Positions 30,791 to 37,937 of a stretch of DNA of 37,937 nucleotides are shown here, one piece after another (position 1 is the stretch's first letter; every line of letters begins with the position of its first letter). The notes beneath the pieces are model-generated. The model searched no databases. It saw only the letters and a list, made by a program, of their open reading frames with translations, and was not told the origin of the DNA. The stretch spans positions 1-37,937 of the forward strand of contig JAEYAG010000250.1 in assembly GCA_023451265.1 (NCBI GenBank), written 5' to 3'. The DNA comes from Actinomycetes bacterium. Its GTDB lineage: Bacteria; Actinomycetota; Actinomycetes; Actinomycetales; Microbacteriaceae. The position numbers and the translations under genes are program-made.

Positions 30791-31951
30791 ATGGTCGAAT
30801 CCTCGGCATCCGCCCCCACCTTCTCCGCCGCGTTCGACTGGGCGCGCCGCCACGTGGATGCGGGGCGGCTTCCCTCGGCGGTCGTGGGCATCGCGACCGC
30901 CGAGGGCACCGTCGCCCTCGACGCGTTCGGCGGCGGTGCGGGCCGCCCCGCCCGCACCGACGACGTGTACCGGCTGTTCTCGGTGACGAAGCCCCTCGTC
31001 GGCATCGCCGCGGCGCGTGCCGTCGAACGCGGGCTGCTGACACCGAACACGCCGCTCGCCGACGCGGTGCCGGGCTTCGGCGCGAACCGCGACGACATCG
31101 TGCGGCTGTGGCACCTCGCGAGCCACACGTCGGGCATCTCCGAGCCGCCGTTGGACACCCCGCTGCCGCTCCGCGACGAACTCGTCGCGCGCGGGCGCGA
31201 CTTCGCCGCCGGCACGGCCTCGCGCTACTCGACGCTCGCGTTCGAGGGCATCGCCGCGCTCCTCACCCACGTCACGGGGCAGACGTGGGATGCCGAGGTT
31301 TCGGCGTGGGCGCAGCAGATCGGCGCGACGGGGCTCACCCTCGACCCGGAGACCCGCGGGGAACAGCCGGCCCCCATCGCCGATGCGGCCGCCGCGGGCC
31401 TCGACCTCGACCGCTTCGTCGCGACGCGCGCACCCGGCGCCGGGCTGTCGGGCCGTGCGGCGGACCTGCTGGCGCTCGGCACCGAACTGCTGCGCGTCCA
31501 CGGCGGCGCGCGGGACGGCATCCTGAAGCCGGAGACCCTCGCCATGATGCTCCGGCCGCTGACCGGCGACATCCCGCGGCTCGAGCCGTACCCGGCCGAA
31601 CGCGGTCAGGACTGGGGCTTCACCTGGAACCTCCGCACCCGCGCACCCGGGCTCATCTCCCGGGATGCCTACGGGCACGGCGGCTGGTCGGGCACCGAGT
31701 TCTGGGTGCACCCCGAGGCGGGGGTCGCGTGGGTGCTGCTCACGAACCAGGCCATGCGCCCGGGCGTCGACACCGACGAGCTCGACAACGCGACGTCGCG
31801 GCGCTGTGACCCCCACGGTCACGCACGTCGGTTGGCCGGCGCCCGAGACTCCCGCGGCCCTGCCCGCGCCCGGCGAGGCTGCGCGCGGGCTGACGGTGTC
31901 CGATCGCGCGCTGCGCCGCAACGGGGTGGGATTCGTCCCGGTCTCGGGTGA
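30791..31951 (+). CDS. Serine hydrolase (beta-lactamase family), C-terminus frameshifted
   Basis: 386 residues as read. Class C beta-lactamase/esterase fold: Ser64-Val-Thr-Lys67 (SxxK), Tyr146-Ser-Thr (YxN-like), and HGGWSGT at about 296 (third motif). No signal peptide, so cytoplasmic; more likely an esterase or peptidase than a drug-resistance enzyme. AGGAGG lies 9 nt upstream of the ATG. After LDNA (residue 334) the reading frame leaves the family: the adjacent frame reads VAAL then TGA at 31809, a natural end overlapping the next gene's GTG as GTGA. A one-base deletion near 31793 extends the protein by about 47 unrelated residues over the GH35 gene. The catalytic part is untouched. Confidence 0.82.
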   Translation: MVESSASAPTFSAAFDWARRHVDAGRLPSAVVGIATAEGTVALDAFGGGAGRPARTDDVYRLFSVTKPLVGIAAARAVERGLLTPNTPLADAVPGFGANRDDIVRLWHLASHTSGISEPPLDTPLPLRDELVARGRDFAAGTASRYSTLAFEGIAALLTHVTGQTWDAEVSAWAQQIGATGLTLDPETRGEQPAPIADAAAAGLDLDRFVATRAPGAGLSGRAADLLALGTELLRVHGGARDGILKPETLAMMLRPLTGDIPRLEPYPAERGQDWGFTWNLRTRAPGLISRDAYGHGGWSGTEFWVHPEAGVAWVLLTNQAMRPGVDTDELDNATSRRCDPHGHARRLAGARDSRGPARARRGCARADGVRSRAAPQRGGIRPGLG

Positions 31952-34046
31952 GCTGCACTACAGCCGCCTGCCGCGCGAGCGCTGGGGCGAGCGGCTGCGC
32001 CAGCTGCGCGCCGCAGGGATCACGGTCGCCTCGACCTACGTGTTCTGGAACCACCACTCCGCCGCCCGCGGTCAGGCGCGCTTCGACGGGAACCTCGATG
32101 TGGCCGCGTTCGTCGACGAGGTCGCCGCGGCCGGCCTCGAGCTGATCCTGCGGATCGGCCCGTGGTGTCACGGTGAGACGCGCAACGGCGGATTCCCGCA
32201 GTGGGTGCAGGATGCCGCGGTGCACCACCGCAGCGACGACCCGGCCTACCTGGACCTCGTCCGGGAGTGGTTCGGCCGGCTGGCCGAGGCCCTCGACGGG
32301 CGCGCACAGCCGGGCGGGCCGATCATCGGCATCCAGCTCGAGAACGAGCTCTACGACCGCCCGGAGCACCTCGTGACGCTGAAGCGCCTCGCCCGCGAGG
32401 CGGGCCTCGCGGCGCCGCTGTGGACCGCGACGGCCTGGGGCGGCGCGCAACTGCCGGACGGCGAGGTGTTCCCGCTGTTCAGCGGCTACGCCGACGGTTT
32501 CTGGGTCGAGCCCGACGACGGCTGGGACCCGAGCTTCCGCGCGCACTACTTCTTCTCGCACGAGTGGGACGACCCCGGGGTCGGCGCCGACGTGCGCGCG
32601 AGCCAGGGGTTCGCGGCCGACCATGCGGATGCCGGACGCGCCACCGACCTGCACGGGTTCCCGCCGGCGACGTGCGAGTTGGGCTTGGGGATGGCGACGG
32701 CGTACCACCGTCGACCCGTGCTGAGCGCAGCCGACATCGCGGCGCTCGCGGCCGTCACGATCGGCAACGGCTCGGCGTGGCAGGGCTACTTCATGTACGT
32801 CGGCGGCCGAAACCCCGCGCCCGACCTGCAGGAGACGATCGCCTCCGGTTACCCCAACGACCTGCCCGAGTTCGGCTACGACTTCCACGCGCCGATCGGC
32901 CAGTCCGGCGACCTCCACGCCTCGGCCGCGCCGCTGCGGCGGCAGCACGCGCTGCTCGCCGCGTTCGGCGACCGGTTCGCTGGGATGACCTCGACGCTGC
33001 CGGACGCGCAGCCGACGGGGCCGGGCGACCGCGCGACGCTGCGCTGGGCGCTCCGGTCGGACGGCACGCGGGGCGTCGCGGTGATCGCCCACCACCAGCC
33101 GTATGAGCCGGTCTCCGCCGTCGCGGGCGCGCAGCTGCGCATCGCACTCGACGGCGAGACGATCACGCTGCCGGAGGTCGACATCCCGTCGGGCACGGTC
33201 GCGTTCTGGCCGATCGCGTGGCCGGTCGCCTCCTCCGATTCGCGGGTGGACTGGGCGACCGCGTCGCTGCTGACCGAGCTGGCCGCGCCGTCGGGACCGG
33301 TGCTGGTGCTCGTCGCCGAGCCGGGCATCGGGCCGCGCGTCTCGATCGACGGCGTCGTGCATGCCGGCGTCGGCATGTACGCCGCGGGGTCGGGGGCGGT
33401 GCTCGTGCTGTCCGCCGCAGACGCCGACGCGCTATGGGTGCGCGATGCTCCCGGTGGCCGCCTGCTGCTGCGGACCGGGGGCGAGCTCTCCTGGTCGGAC
33501 GATGATCTGCTCGCGCGGGGCTCCGGCGCGGTCGAGGTGTTCGACACGGCGCGGGGCGGCTGGCGGACCCTCGACGCGGGGACGGGTGCCCCGGCATCCG
33601 CGCCCGTTCGCGCCGTGCCGCTCGCCGAGGCGGACGTCGATAGCCTGCCCGCGGACTACGGTTTCGGCGGCCGGCGCCACCGCGCTCCCGACCGCGACAC
33701 CGTGGACGATCTCGCCGCCGTCTACCGGCTGGAGTTGCCGCCGTACACGCCCGCCGACGACGCCGTGCTCGACATCGACTGGGCCGGGGATGTCGCCGAG
33801 GTGCGGGCCGAGGGCCGCGTCACCGACGATCGGTTCTGGGACGGCGAGCGCTGGACGGTATCCCTGGCGGATGCCGGCCTCCACCCCGGCGACGAGGTGA
33901 CCCTGCACGTGCTCCCCCTGTCCCCCCGCTCGACGGTCGGGTTGCCGGCGGCAGCGCGGGCGCACGTCGGCGCCGAGCCGCTGTGCCGCCTGGATGCCGT
34001 GACCATCCGCTCCCGCGGATCGTGGCGACGGGTGGCGGTCTCGTGA
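31806..34046 (+). CDS. GH35-like glycoside hydrolase, divergent
   Basis: 746 residues. The barrel matches family 35: VPVSGELHYSRLPRERW, TYVFWNHHS, RIGPWCHGE and IGIQLENELYD with proposed acid/base Glu181. The proposed nucleophile is Glu291 in TCELGLGM, different from the SEFW pattern of ordinary beta-galactosidases, and YFMYVGGRNP replaces the usual MFHGGTNF. C-terminal beta domains follow. No signal peptide. The GTG at 31806 gives a GTGA overlap with the ancestral end of the serine hydrolase. It probably cleaves a terminal beta-galactoside or an analogous sugar; the altered active-site context suggests a different specificity. The next gene, an esterase, also overlaps by GTGA. Confidence 0.8.
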   Translation: MTPTVTHVGWPAPETPAALPAPGEAARGLTVSDRALRRNGVGFVPVSGELHYSRLPRERWGERLRQLRAAGITVASTYVFWNHHSAARGQARFDGNLDVAAFVDEVAAAGLELILRIGPWCHGETRNGGFPQWVQDAAVHHRSDDPAYLDLVREWFGRLAEALDGRAQPGGPIIGIQLENELYDRPEHLVTLKRLAREAGLAAPLWTATAWGGAQLPDGEVFPLFSGYADGFWVEPDDGWDPSFRAHYFFSHEWDDPGVGADVRASQGFAADHADAGRATDLHGFPPATCELGLGMATAYHRRPVLSAADIAALAAVTIGNGSAWQGYFMYVGGRNPAPDLQETIASGYPNDLPEFGYDFHAPIGQSGDLHASAAPLRRQHALLAAFGDRFAGMTSTLPDAQPTGPGDRATLRWALRSDGTRGVAVIAHHQPYEPVSAVAGAQLRIALDGETITLPEVDIPSGTVAFWPIAWPVASSDSRVDWATASLLTELAAPSGPVLVLVAEPGIGPRVSIDGVVHAGVGMYAAGSGAVLVLSAADADALWVRDAPGGRLLLRTGGELSWSDDDLLARGSGAVEVFDTARGGWRTLDAGTGAPASAPVRAVPLAEADVDSLPADYGFGGRRHRAPDRDTVDDLAAVYRLELPPYTPADDAVLDIDWAGDVAEVRAEGRVTDDRFWDGERWTVSLADAGLHPGDEVTLHVLPLSPRSTVGLPAAARAHVGAEPLCRLDAVTIRSRGSWRRVAVS

Positions 34047-34843
34047 CCGCCGACGGCGTGCGCGTCTACCCCGCGGCGCGGCCGAACGGGTCGGGCCTGG
34101 TGTGGGCGCACGGCGGCGGCTTCGCCGCGGGCGACCTCGACATGCCCGAGGCCGACCACGTCGCGCGAACGCTCGCCGAGGCGGGGACGACCGTCGTGAG
34201 CGTCGACTACCGGCTCGCCGTCGGCGGCGTGCGCTTCCCCGTGCCGCTCGACGATGTCGAGGCGGGGTGGCGGTGGACCTGGCAGCGGCGCGCGGAGCTG
34301 GGAATCGACCGGCTCGCGATCGGCGGCGCGAGCGCCGGCGGCAACCTCGCCGCCGCGGCGGCGCTGCGGCTCGCGAGCGGGCCCGATGCCCCCGCGCTCG
34401 TGGTGCTGGCGTATCCCACGCTGCTCGCGATCCAGCCGGCGCCGGACGCGGCGCTGCGCGCCGCCCTCGACGCGCACCCGGCCGCCGACCGCTTCGGGCC
34501 GAGCGTCGTGCGGAGCATGTACGAGAACTATCTGGGCGCGGCGGCCGAGACCGCCCCGGTCGCCGCCGCGCCGGGCCTTGCCACCGCCGCGGAGCTCGCC
34601 GACTACCCGCCGACGCTCATCGTGAACGCCGAGGTGGATGAGCTGCGGGTGTCGGCCGAGGTGTTCGCCGCGACGCTGCGCGCCGCCGGCCGCCCCGTCG
34701 AGCTCGTCACGCAGCCGGGCACCGACCACGGCTTCCTCAACCGCCCCGCCGAATGCGCGGACGCCGTGGCCGAGACCCTCGCCCTGTTGGCCGCCCGCAT
34801 CGCCGGGCGCCGGATGCCGGATTCCGAGGAGATGGCGCGATAA
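34043..34843 (+). CDS. Alpha/beta hydrolase (HSL-type esterase)
   Basis: 266 residues. HGGGF (23-27) forms the oxyanion hole; GGASAGGN has nucleophile Ser97; a later VDELR Asp and GTDHGF His complete the triad. Hormone-sensitive-lipase-type carboxylesterase, cytoplasmic. The GTG at 34043 is chosen because it overlaps the GH35 stop (GTGA), although an upstream GTG at 33983 is in frame. In this operon it could remove acyl groups from decorated sugars before glycosidase action; this is inference from context. Confidence 0.88.
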   Translation: MTADGVRVYPAARPNGSGLVWAHGGGFAAGDLDMPEADHVARTLAEAGTTVVSVDYRLAVGGVRFPVPLDDVEAGWRWTWQRRAELGIDRLAIGGASAGGNLAAAAALRLASGPDAPALVVLAYPTLLAIQPAPDAALRAALDAHPAADRFGPSVVRSMYENYLGAAAETAPVAAAPGLATAAELADYPPTLIVNAEVDELRVSAEVFAATLRAAGRPVELVTQPGTDHGFLNRPAECADAVAETLALLAARIAGRRMPDSEEMAR

Positions 34844-34949
34844 CGAGGACGCCACCTGCCGAAAACCTCCTCGGCATCCGTCATCTCCGCGGCATCCGCC
34901 GGCAGCCCGCCACCCGGCGCACCGCGGCGGCGCGGGCGGTTCGCGTCAT

Positions 34950-35015
34950 GAAAGCAGGCGAAATCGACCCTCCGCCCCCTCCCGGCCGCCCGCAGGGCCG
35001 TTTCCGCCTGCTTTC
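34950..35015. repeat. 66-bp imperfect palindrome between convergent genes
   Basis: Arms of 22 nt (34950-34971 and 34994-35015) start GAAAGCAGGCG and end CGCCTGCTTTC, with three mismatches and a 22-nt GC-rich loop. It occupies the centre of the 215-bp gap between the esterase and the beta-galactosidase gene ends. It could act as a bidirectional terminator or be a REP-like element; no T tract follows. Confidence 0.65.
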
Positions 35016-35058
35016 GCAACGCCTCGGCTCGCACACCGCGCACCGGCCGCCCCGCGGG

Positions 35059-36810
35059 TCAGGAGTCGGTGTGCCCCAGGTCGAGGTCGGGCGCGAAGCG
35101 CAGCGCCTCGGCGGTGAGGGCCTCGAGCTCGAGCACGGTCACGACGTTCTCGCCGGCGCGGGTCGCGGGCGCCGGCACGAACAGGGTGTGCTGCGGGCCC
35201 GAGCGCCAGTAGCGGCCCAGGCAGAAGCCGTTCACCCAGACGAGGCCCTTGCCGAGTCCCTCGGTCGACAGCGCGAGGTCGGCCGGCTCATCGAGCACCA
35301 CCGTCGCCTGGAACACGTTCGCCCCCGCCGCCAGTGGTGCCTCCGGCAGAGCGGATGCCGCCGCGAGCCCGTCGAGCGGCACGGCCGACGCCTGCCAGCC
35401 GCCGACCGGCGCACCGCGGAACGTCGCCGGCCCGATGAGTCCCTTGGGCTCGCCGATGCGCGAGCCGTAGTTGACCCGTCCCTCGTCCTCGACGAGCACC
35501 TCGACGACCCCGGTGCCGCGCGGCAGCGTGATCGCGAACGCGTGGTCCTCACGCGCGAGCACGCCGACCGGCGCGCCGTCGAGGCTCACCCACGCCCGGT
35601 CGCGCACCTCGGCGAAGGCGAGCACCCCGGCATCCGGCCCCTCGTCGAGCGTGACCCGGTAGCGCGCGAACCCGCGCGAGATGCCGAGCTCGTCCATCGT
35701 GGGCACGTCGCCGAAACCCTGCCACGCGGCCGGCGCGAGAGCATCCAGCCCGCCGACGCTGCGCAGCGCCGCGGGCGCCGGCACGGCGAACGGCGCCGGC
35801 GCGACCCGCGCGAACTCGGGCACCGGGGCGTACTTCGCGATGACCTCCCGGAACGCCCAGAACTTCTCGGTCGGGCGCCCGGCCTCATCGAGCGGCGCGT
35901 CGTAGTCGTAGCTCGTGACGGTCGGCTGGTAGACGCCCTTGTCGTTGGCGCCGTTCGTGAGCCCGAAGTTCGTGCCGCCGTGCAGCATGTAGATGTTGAC
36001 CGATGCCCCGGCCGCGAGGAGGTCATCGAGTTCGCGGGCGGATGCCGCGGCATCCGTCGTGTGGTGATGCGCGCCCCAGTGGTCGAACCAACCGCACCAG
36101 AACTCCGAGCACATCAGGGGTCCGGTGGGCTGCTGGCGGCGCAGCGCCGCGAGCCGCTCGGTCGCGCGCGAGCCGAACGAGCCGGTCGCGAGGAGCCCCG
36201 GGATGTTCCCGGCGGCGAGCATGGCGGGCTCCGGCTGGTCGACGGTCGTGAGCGGCACGGTCGCACCGGTCTCGCGGAACAGGTCGGTGAGGGCCTGCAG
36301 GTAGGCGTGGTCCGCTCCGTAGGCGCCGTACTCGTTCTCGACCTGCAGCAGGACGACGGGTCCGCCGCGGTCGATCTGCAGCGGCGCGACGATCGCCATG
36401 ACGGCGCGCAGGTACTCCGTCACCGCCGCCATGTAGCGCGGCTCGAGCGTGCGGACGCCGACTTCCGGGTCGCGGAAGAGCCACGCGGGGAATCCGCCGC
36501 CGTCGAACTCCGCGCAGATGTACGGGCCGGGGCGCACGATCGCGTGCAGGCCCTCCTCCTGCACCTCGCGCAGGAACCGGGCGAGGTCGAGGCGACCCGA
36601 CGTGTCGAACACGCCCGGCTCGGGGCTGTGCTCGTTCCACGCGACGTAGGTCTCGATCGTGTTGAGGCCCATCATCCGCCCCATGCGGATGCGGTCGCGC
36701 CACTGGTCGGGGTGGATGCGGAAGTAGTGCAGGGCGCCGGAGATCACCCGGTGGGGCTCGCCGTCCAGAAGGAAGTCGTGCTCACCGATCTCGAACGAGT
36801 GCCTGCCCAT
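35059..36810 (-). CDS. Beta-galactosidase, GH35
   Basis: 583 residues. Canonical family 35: FLLDGEPHRVISGALHYFRI, ETYVAWNEHSPEPG, VRPGPYICAEFDGGG, VVLLQVENEYGAYG with acid/base Glu160, and MCSEFWCGWFDHWG with nucleophile Glu236; NIYMLHGGTNFG follows. C-terminal beta domains end in GLVWVNGFCLGRYW. It hydrolyses terminal beta-galactosides; no signal peptide, so probably intracellular. The start at ATG 36810 fits the family N-terminus and has TAACAT 7 nt upstream; an ATG at 36819 would add MAG. Divergent from galE, which handles the released galactose. Confidence 0.95.
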   Translation of the reverse strand: MGRHSFEIGEHDFLLDGEPHRVISGALHYFRIHPDQWRDRIRMGRMMGLNTIETYVAWNEHSPEPGVFDTSGRLDLARFLREVQEEGLHAIVRPGPYICAEFDGGGFPAWLFRDPEVGVRTLEPRYMAAVTEYLRAVMAIVAPLQIDRGGPVVLLQVENEYGAYGADHAYLQALTDLFRETGATVPLTTVDQPEPAMLAAGNIPGLLATGSFGSRATERLAALRRQQPTGPLMCSEFWCGWFDHWGAHHHTTDAAASARELDDLLAAGASVNIYMLHGGTNFGLTNGANDKGVYQPTVTSYDYDAPLDEAGRPTEKFWAFREVIAKYAPVPEFARVAPAPFAVPAPAALRSVGGLDALAPAAWQGFGDVPTMDELGISRGFARYRVTLDEGPDAGVLAFAEVRDRAWVSLDGAPVGVLAREDHAFAITLPRGTGVVEVLVEDEGRVNYGSRIGEPKGLIGPATFRGAPVGGWQASAVPLDGLAAASALPEAPLAAGANVFQATVVLDEPADLALSTEGLGKGLVWVNGFCLGRYWRSGPQHTLFVPAPATRAGENVVTVLELEALTAEALRFAPDLDLGHTDS

Positions 36811-36817
36811 GCCCGCC

Positions 36818-36832
36818 ATGTTATCGAAAACA
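36818..36832. promoter_or_regulatory. Operator-like palindrome over beta-galactosidase promoter
   Basis: TGTTATCGAAAACA (36819-36832) is a near-perfect 14-bp palindrome (one mismatched pair) with central CG, the LacI-family pattern but of a different class from the GGAAARCG sites. It overlaps the minus-strand box TAACAT (36823-36818), so a bound repressor should block the gene. Confidence 0.6.
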
Positions 36833-36850
36833 CCGACCGGACCGGCCGGG

Positions 36851-36856
36851 TAGGCT
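36851..36856 (+). promoter_or_regulatory. -10 box of galE
   Basis: TAGGCT lies 23 nt before the galE start, leaving a short leader that includes an AGGAG ribosome binding site at 36871-36875. No convincing -35 element. Confidence 0.4.
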
Positions 36857-36879
36857 GAACACTCGACGTGAGGAGCGAC

Positions 36880-37860
36880 ATGAGCTGGCTGGTCACCGGA
36901 GGCGCGGGATACATCGGGGCGCACGTCGTGCGCGCCCTGCAGGATGCCGGTCTCGACCCCGTCGTCGTCGACGACCTTTCCAGTGGGCACGCGGGCTTCG
37001 TCCCGGAGGACGCTCCCTTCGTGCAGGGCACGATCCTCGACCGCGACCTGCTGGTCGCCGCGATGCGCGAGCACGGCGTCACCGGGGTGATCCATGTCGC
37101 CGGCTACAAGTACGCCGGCGTCTCGGTGCAGCGCCCGCTGCACACGTTCGAGCAGAACGTCGAAGGCACCCGCGTGGTGCTGCAGGCGATGGCGGATGCC
37201 GGGGTCACGAGCATCGTGTTCTCCTCCTCCGCGGCGGTCTACGGGACCCCCGACGTGCCGCTGGTCACGGAGGACCTGCCCAAGCGGCCGGCGTCGCCCT
37301 ACGGCGAGTCGAAGCTCATCGGCGAGTGGCTGCTGCGAGACCAGGCGGTCGCGACCGCGGCATCCGACGCACCGCTGCGACACACGTCGCTGCGCTACTT
37401 CAACGTCGTGGGCTCGGCCGATCCGGCCGTCTACGACACGAGCCCGCACAACCTCTTCCCGATCGTGTTCGAGAAGCTGCTGGCGGGCGAGACCCCGCAG
37501 ATCAACGGCGACGACTACGACACCGAAGACGGCACGAACGTCCGCGACTACGTCCACGTGGGCGACATCGCCGCGGCGCACGTCGTCGCCGCCCAGCGCC
37601 TCGCCGCGGGCGAGCCGGTCGAACCGGCCTACAACCTCGGGTCGCAGAACGGACTGTCGGTGAAGCAGATCATGGACGCGATGGCCCGCGTCACGGGCAT
37701 CGCCTTCACGCCGGCGATCGGCCCGCGCCGCCCCGGCGACCCGGACCGGATCGTCGCCACCGGCGAGCTCGCCGCCCGCGACCTCGACTGGCAGAACCGC
37801 TACACGGTCGACGACATGGTCCGCACCGGCTGGGAAGCCCGCCGCGCCGCGACCTCCTGA
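36880..37860 (+). CDS. galE: UDP-glucose 4-epimerase
   Basis: 326 residues. Interconverts UDP-galactose and UDP-glucose using bound NAD. VTGGAGYIGAHVV is the glycine-rich NAD site; SSSAAVYGTP and SPYGESK supply the Ser/Tyr/Lys catalytic residues (YxxxK); RYFNVVGSAD and TNVRDYVHVGDIA match the family. The ATG at 36880 is preferred over GTG at 36868 because AGGAG lies 4 nt before it and the NAD fold begins directly. Divergent from the GH35 beta-galactosidase. No galK or galT in the window. Confidence 0.93.
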   Translation: MSWLVTGGAGYIGAHVVRALQDAGLDPVVVDDLSSGHAGFVPEDAPFVQGTILDRDLLVAAMREHGVTGVIHVAGYKYAGVSVQRPLHTFEQNVEGTRVVLQAMADAGVTSIVFSSSAAVYGTPDVPLVTEDLPKRPASPYGESKLIGEWLLRDQAVATAASDAPLRHTSLRYFNVVGSADPAVYDTSPHNLFPIVFEKLLAGETPQINGDDYDTEDGTNVRDYVHVGDIAAAHVVAAQRLAAGEPVEPAYNLGSQNGLSVKQIMDAMARVTGIAFTPAIGPRRPGDPDRIVATGELAARDLDWQNRYTVDDMVRTGWEARRAATS

Positions 37861-37937
37861 CCCGACCGCCCCACCGGGCCGGGGCCGGTTGCCGGTCGCG
37901 CGCCTGTCGCGGGGCCGGATGCCGTCGCGCTGCCGGT

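Noticed and set aside
30791..31951. Antibiotic-resistance beta-lactamase
   Set aside because: No signal peptide and placement in a sugar operon under a sugar-type operator favour an esterase/peptidase-like role.
34753..36858. 701-codon plus-strand frame
   Set aside because: Antisense to the GH35 beta-galactosidase, which has every catalytic motif; the plus-strand product has none.
37861..37937. Gene or terminator at the right edge
   Set aside because: GC-rich sequence after galE with no clear hairpin or reading frame start.

Overview
The window reads as a chromosomal segment of a high-GC actinobacterium, most likely a Microbacteriaceae member close to Microbacterium. The support is very high GC, the frequent GGATGCCG/GCATCC words, a DUF222/HNH protein of the kind that family carries in many copies, and many genes whose start codon lies 6-7 nt after a TAnnnT box with no ribosome binding site (leaderless layout). 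The species call is inference. No tRNA, rRNA, insertion sequence, prophage or CRISPR array was seen.

Layout. 76-2609 (minus): an Fpg/Nei DNA glycosylase with a low-complexity insert and a DUF222/HNH nuclease. 2651-11220: an accessory island, by eye lower in GC than its surroundings. A 1679-residue single-chain restriction-modification enzyme (nuclease, helicase, adenine methyltransferase, specificity region) overlaps by 4 nt an EcsC-like membrane protein with two calcium-loop repeats. An XRE regulator is divergent from it, with a palindrome in the shared gap. Toxin-antitoxin genes flank this: an antitoxin with a deleted VapC, a truncated VapB with a frameshifted VapC, and an intact vapBC pair on the far side. 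11309-18845: housekeeping genes (DAG/lipid kinase, photolyase, LLM flavin oxidoreductase, pheA, a lipoprotein, pgm, a small membrane protein), with a three-copy 84-bp hairpin repeat between two convergent genes.

18864-31951: a carbohydrate-use region on the minus strand. One operon encodes a Gfo/Idh/MocA dehydrogenase, a DUF993 aldolase-like protein, a TIM-barrel isomerase/epimerase, a LacI-family regulator and glycerate kinase. A second encodes an ABC sugar importer (binding lipoprotein, two permeases, YesL-like protein) without an ATPase. A third encodes a DUF6807/PmoA-like protein and a second Gfo/Idh/MocA enzyme. Divergent from the third is serine hydrolase - GH35 glycosidase - esterase. 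Five related 14-bp palindromes with a central CG precede these units, so they look like one regulon, plausibly controlled by the LacI protein inside it. 35059-37860: a typical GH35 beta-galactosidase, with a different LacI-type palindrome over its promoter, divergent from galE.

How the genes may fit together: extracellular or cytoplasmic hydrolases (GH35, esterase, serine hydrolase) trim a decorated galactoside, the ABC importer takes up the sugar, the Gfo/Idh, isomerase, aldolase-like and glycerate kinase enzymes break it down oxidatively to 2-phosphoglycerate, and GalE/Pgm handle galactose and glucose phosphates. The substrate is not visible from sequence. The two most interesting items are the restriction enzyme / EcsC-like calcium-repeat operon, and the multi-operon LacI-type regulon with its uncharacterised oxidative pathway.
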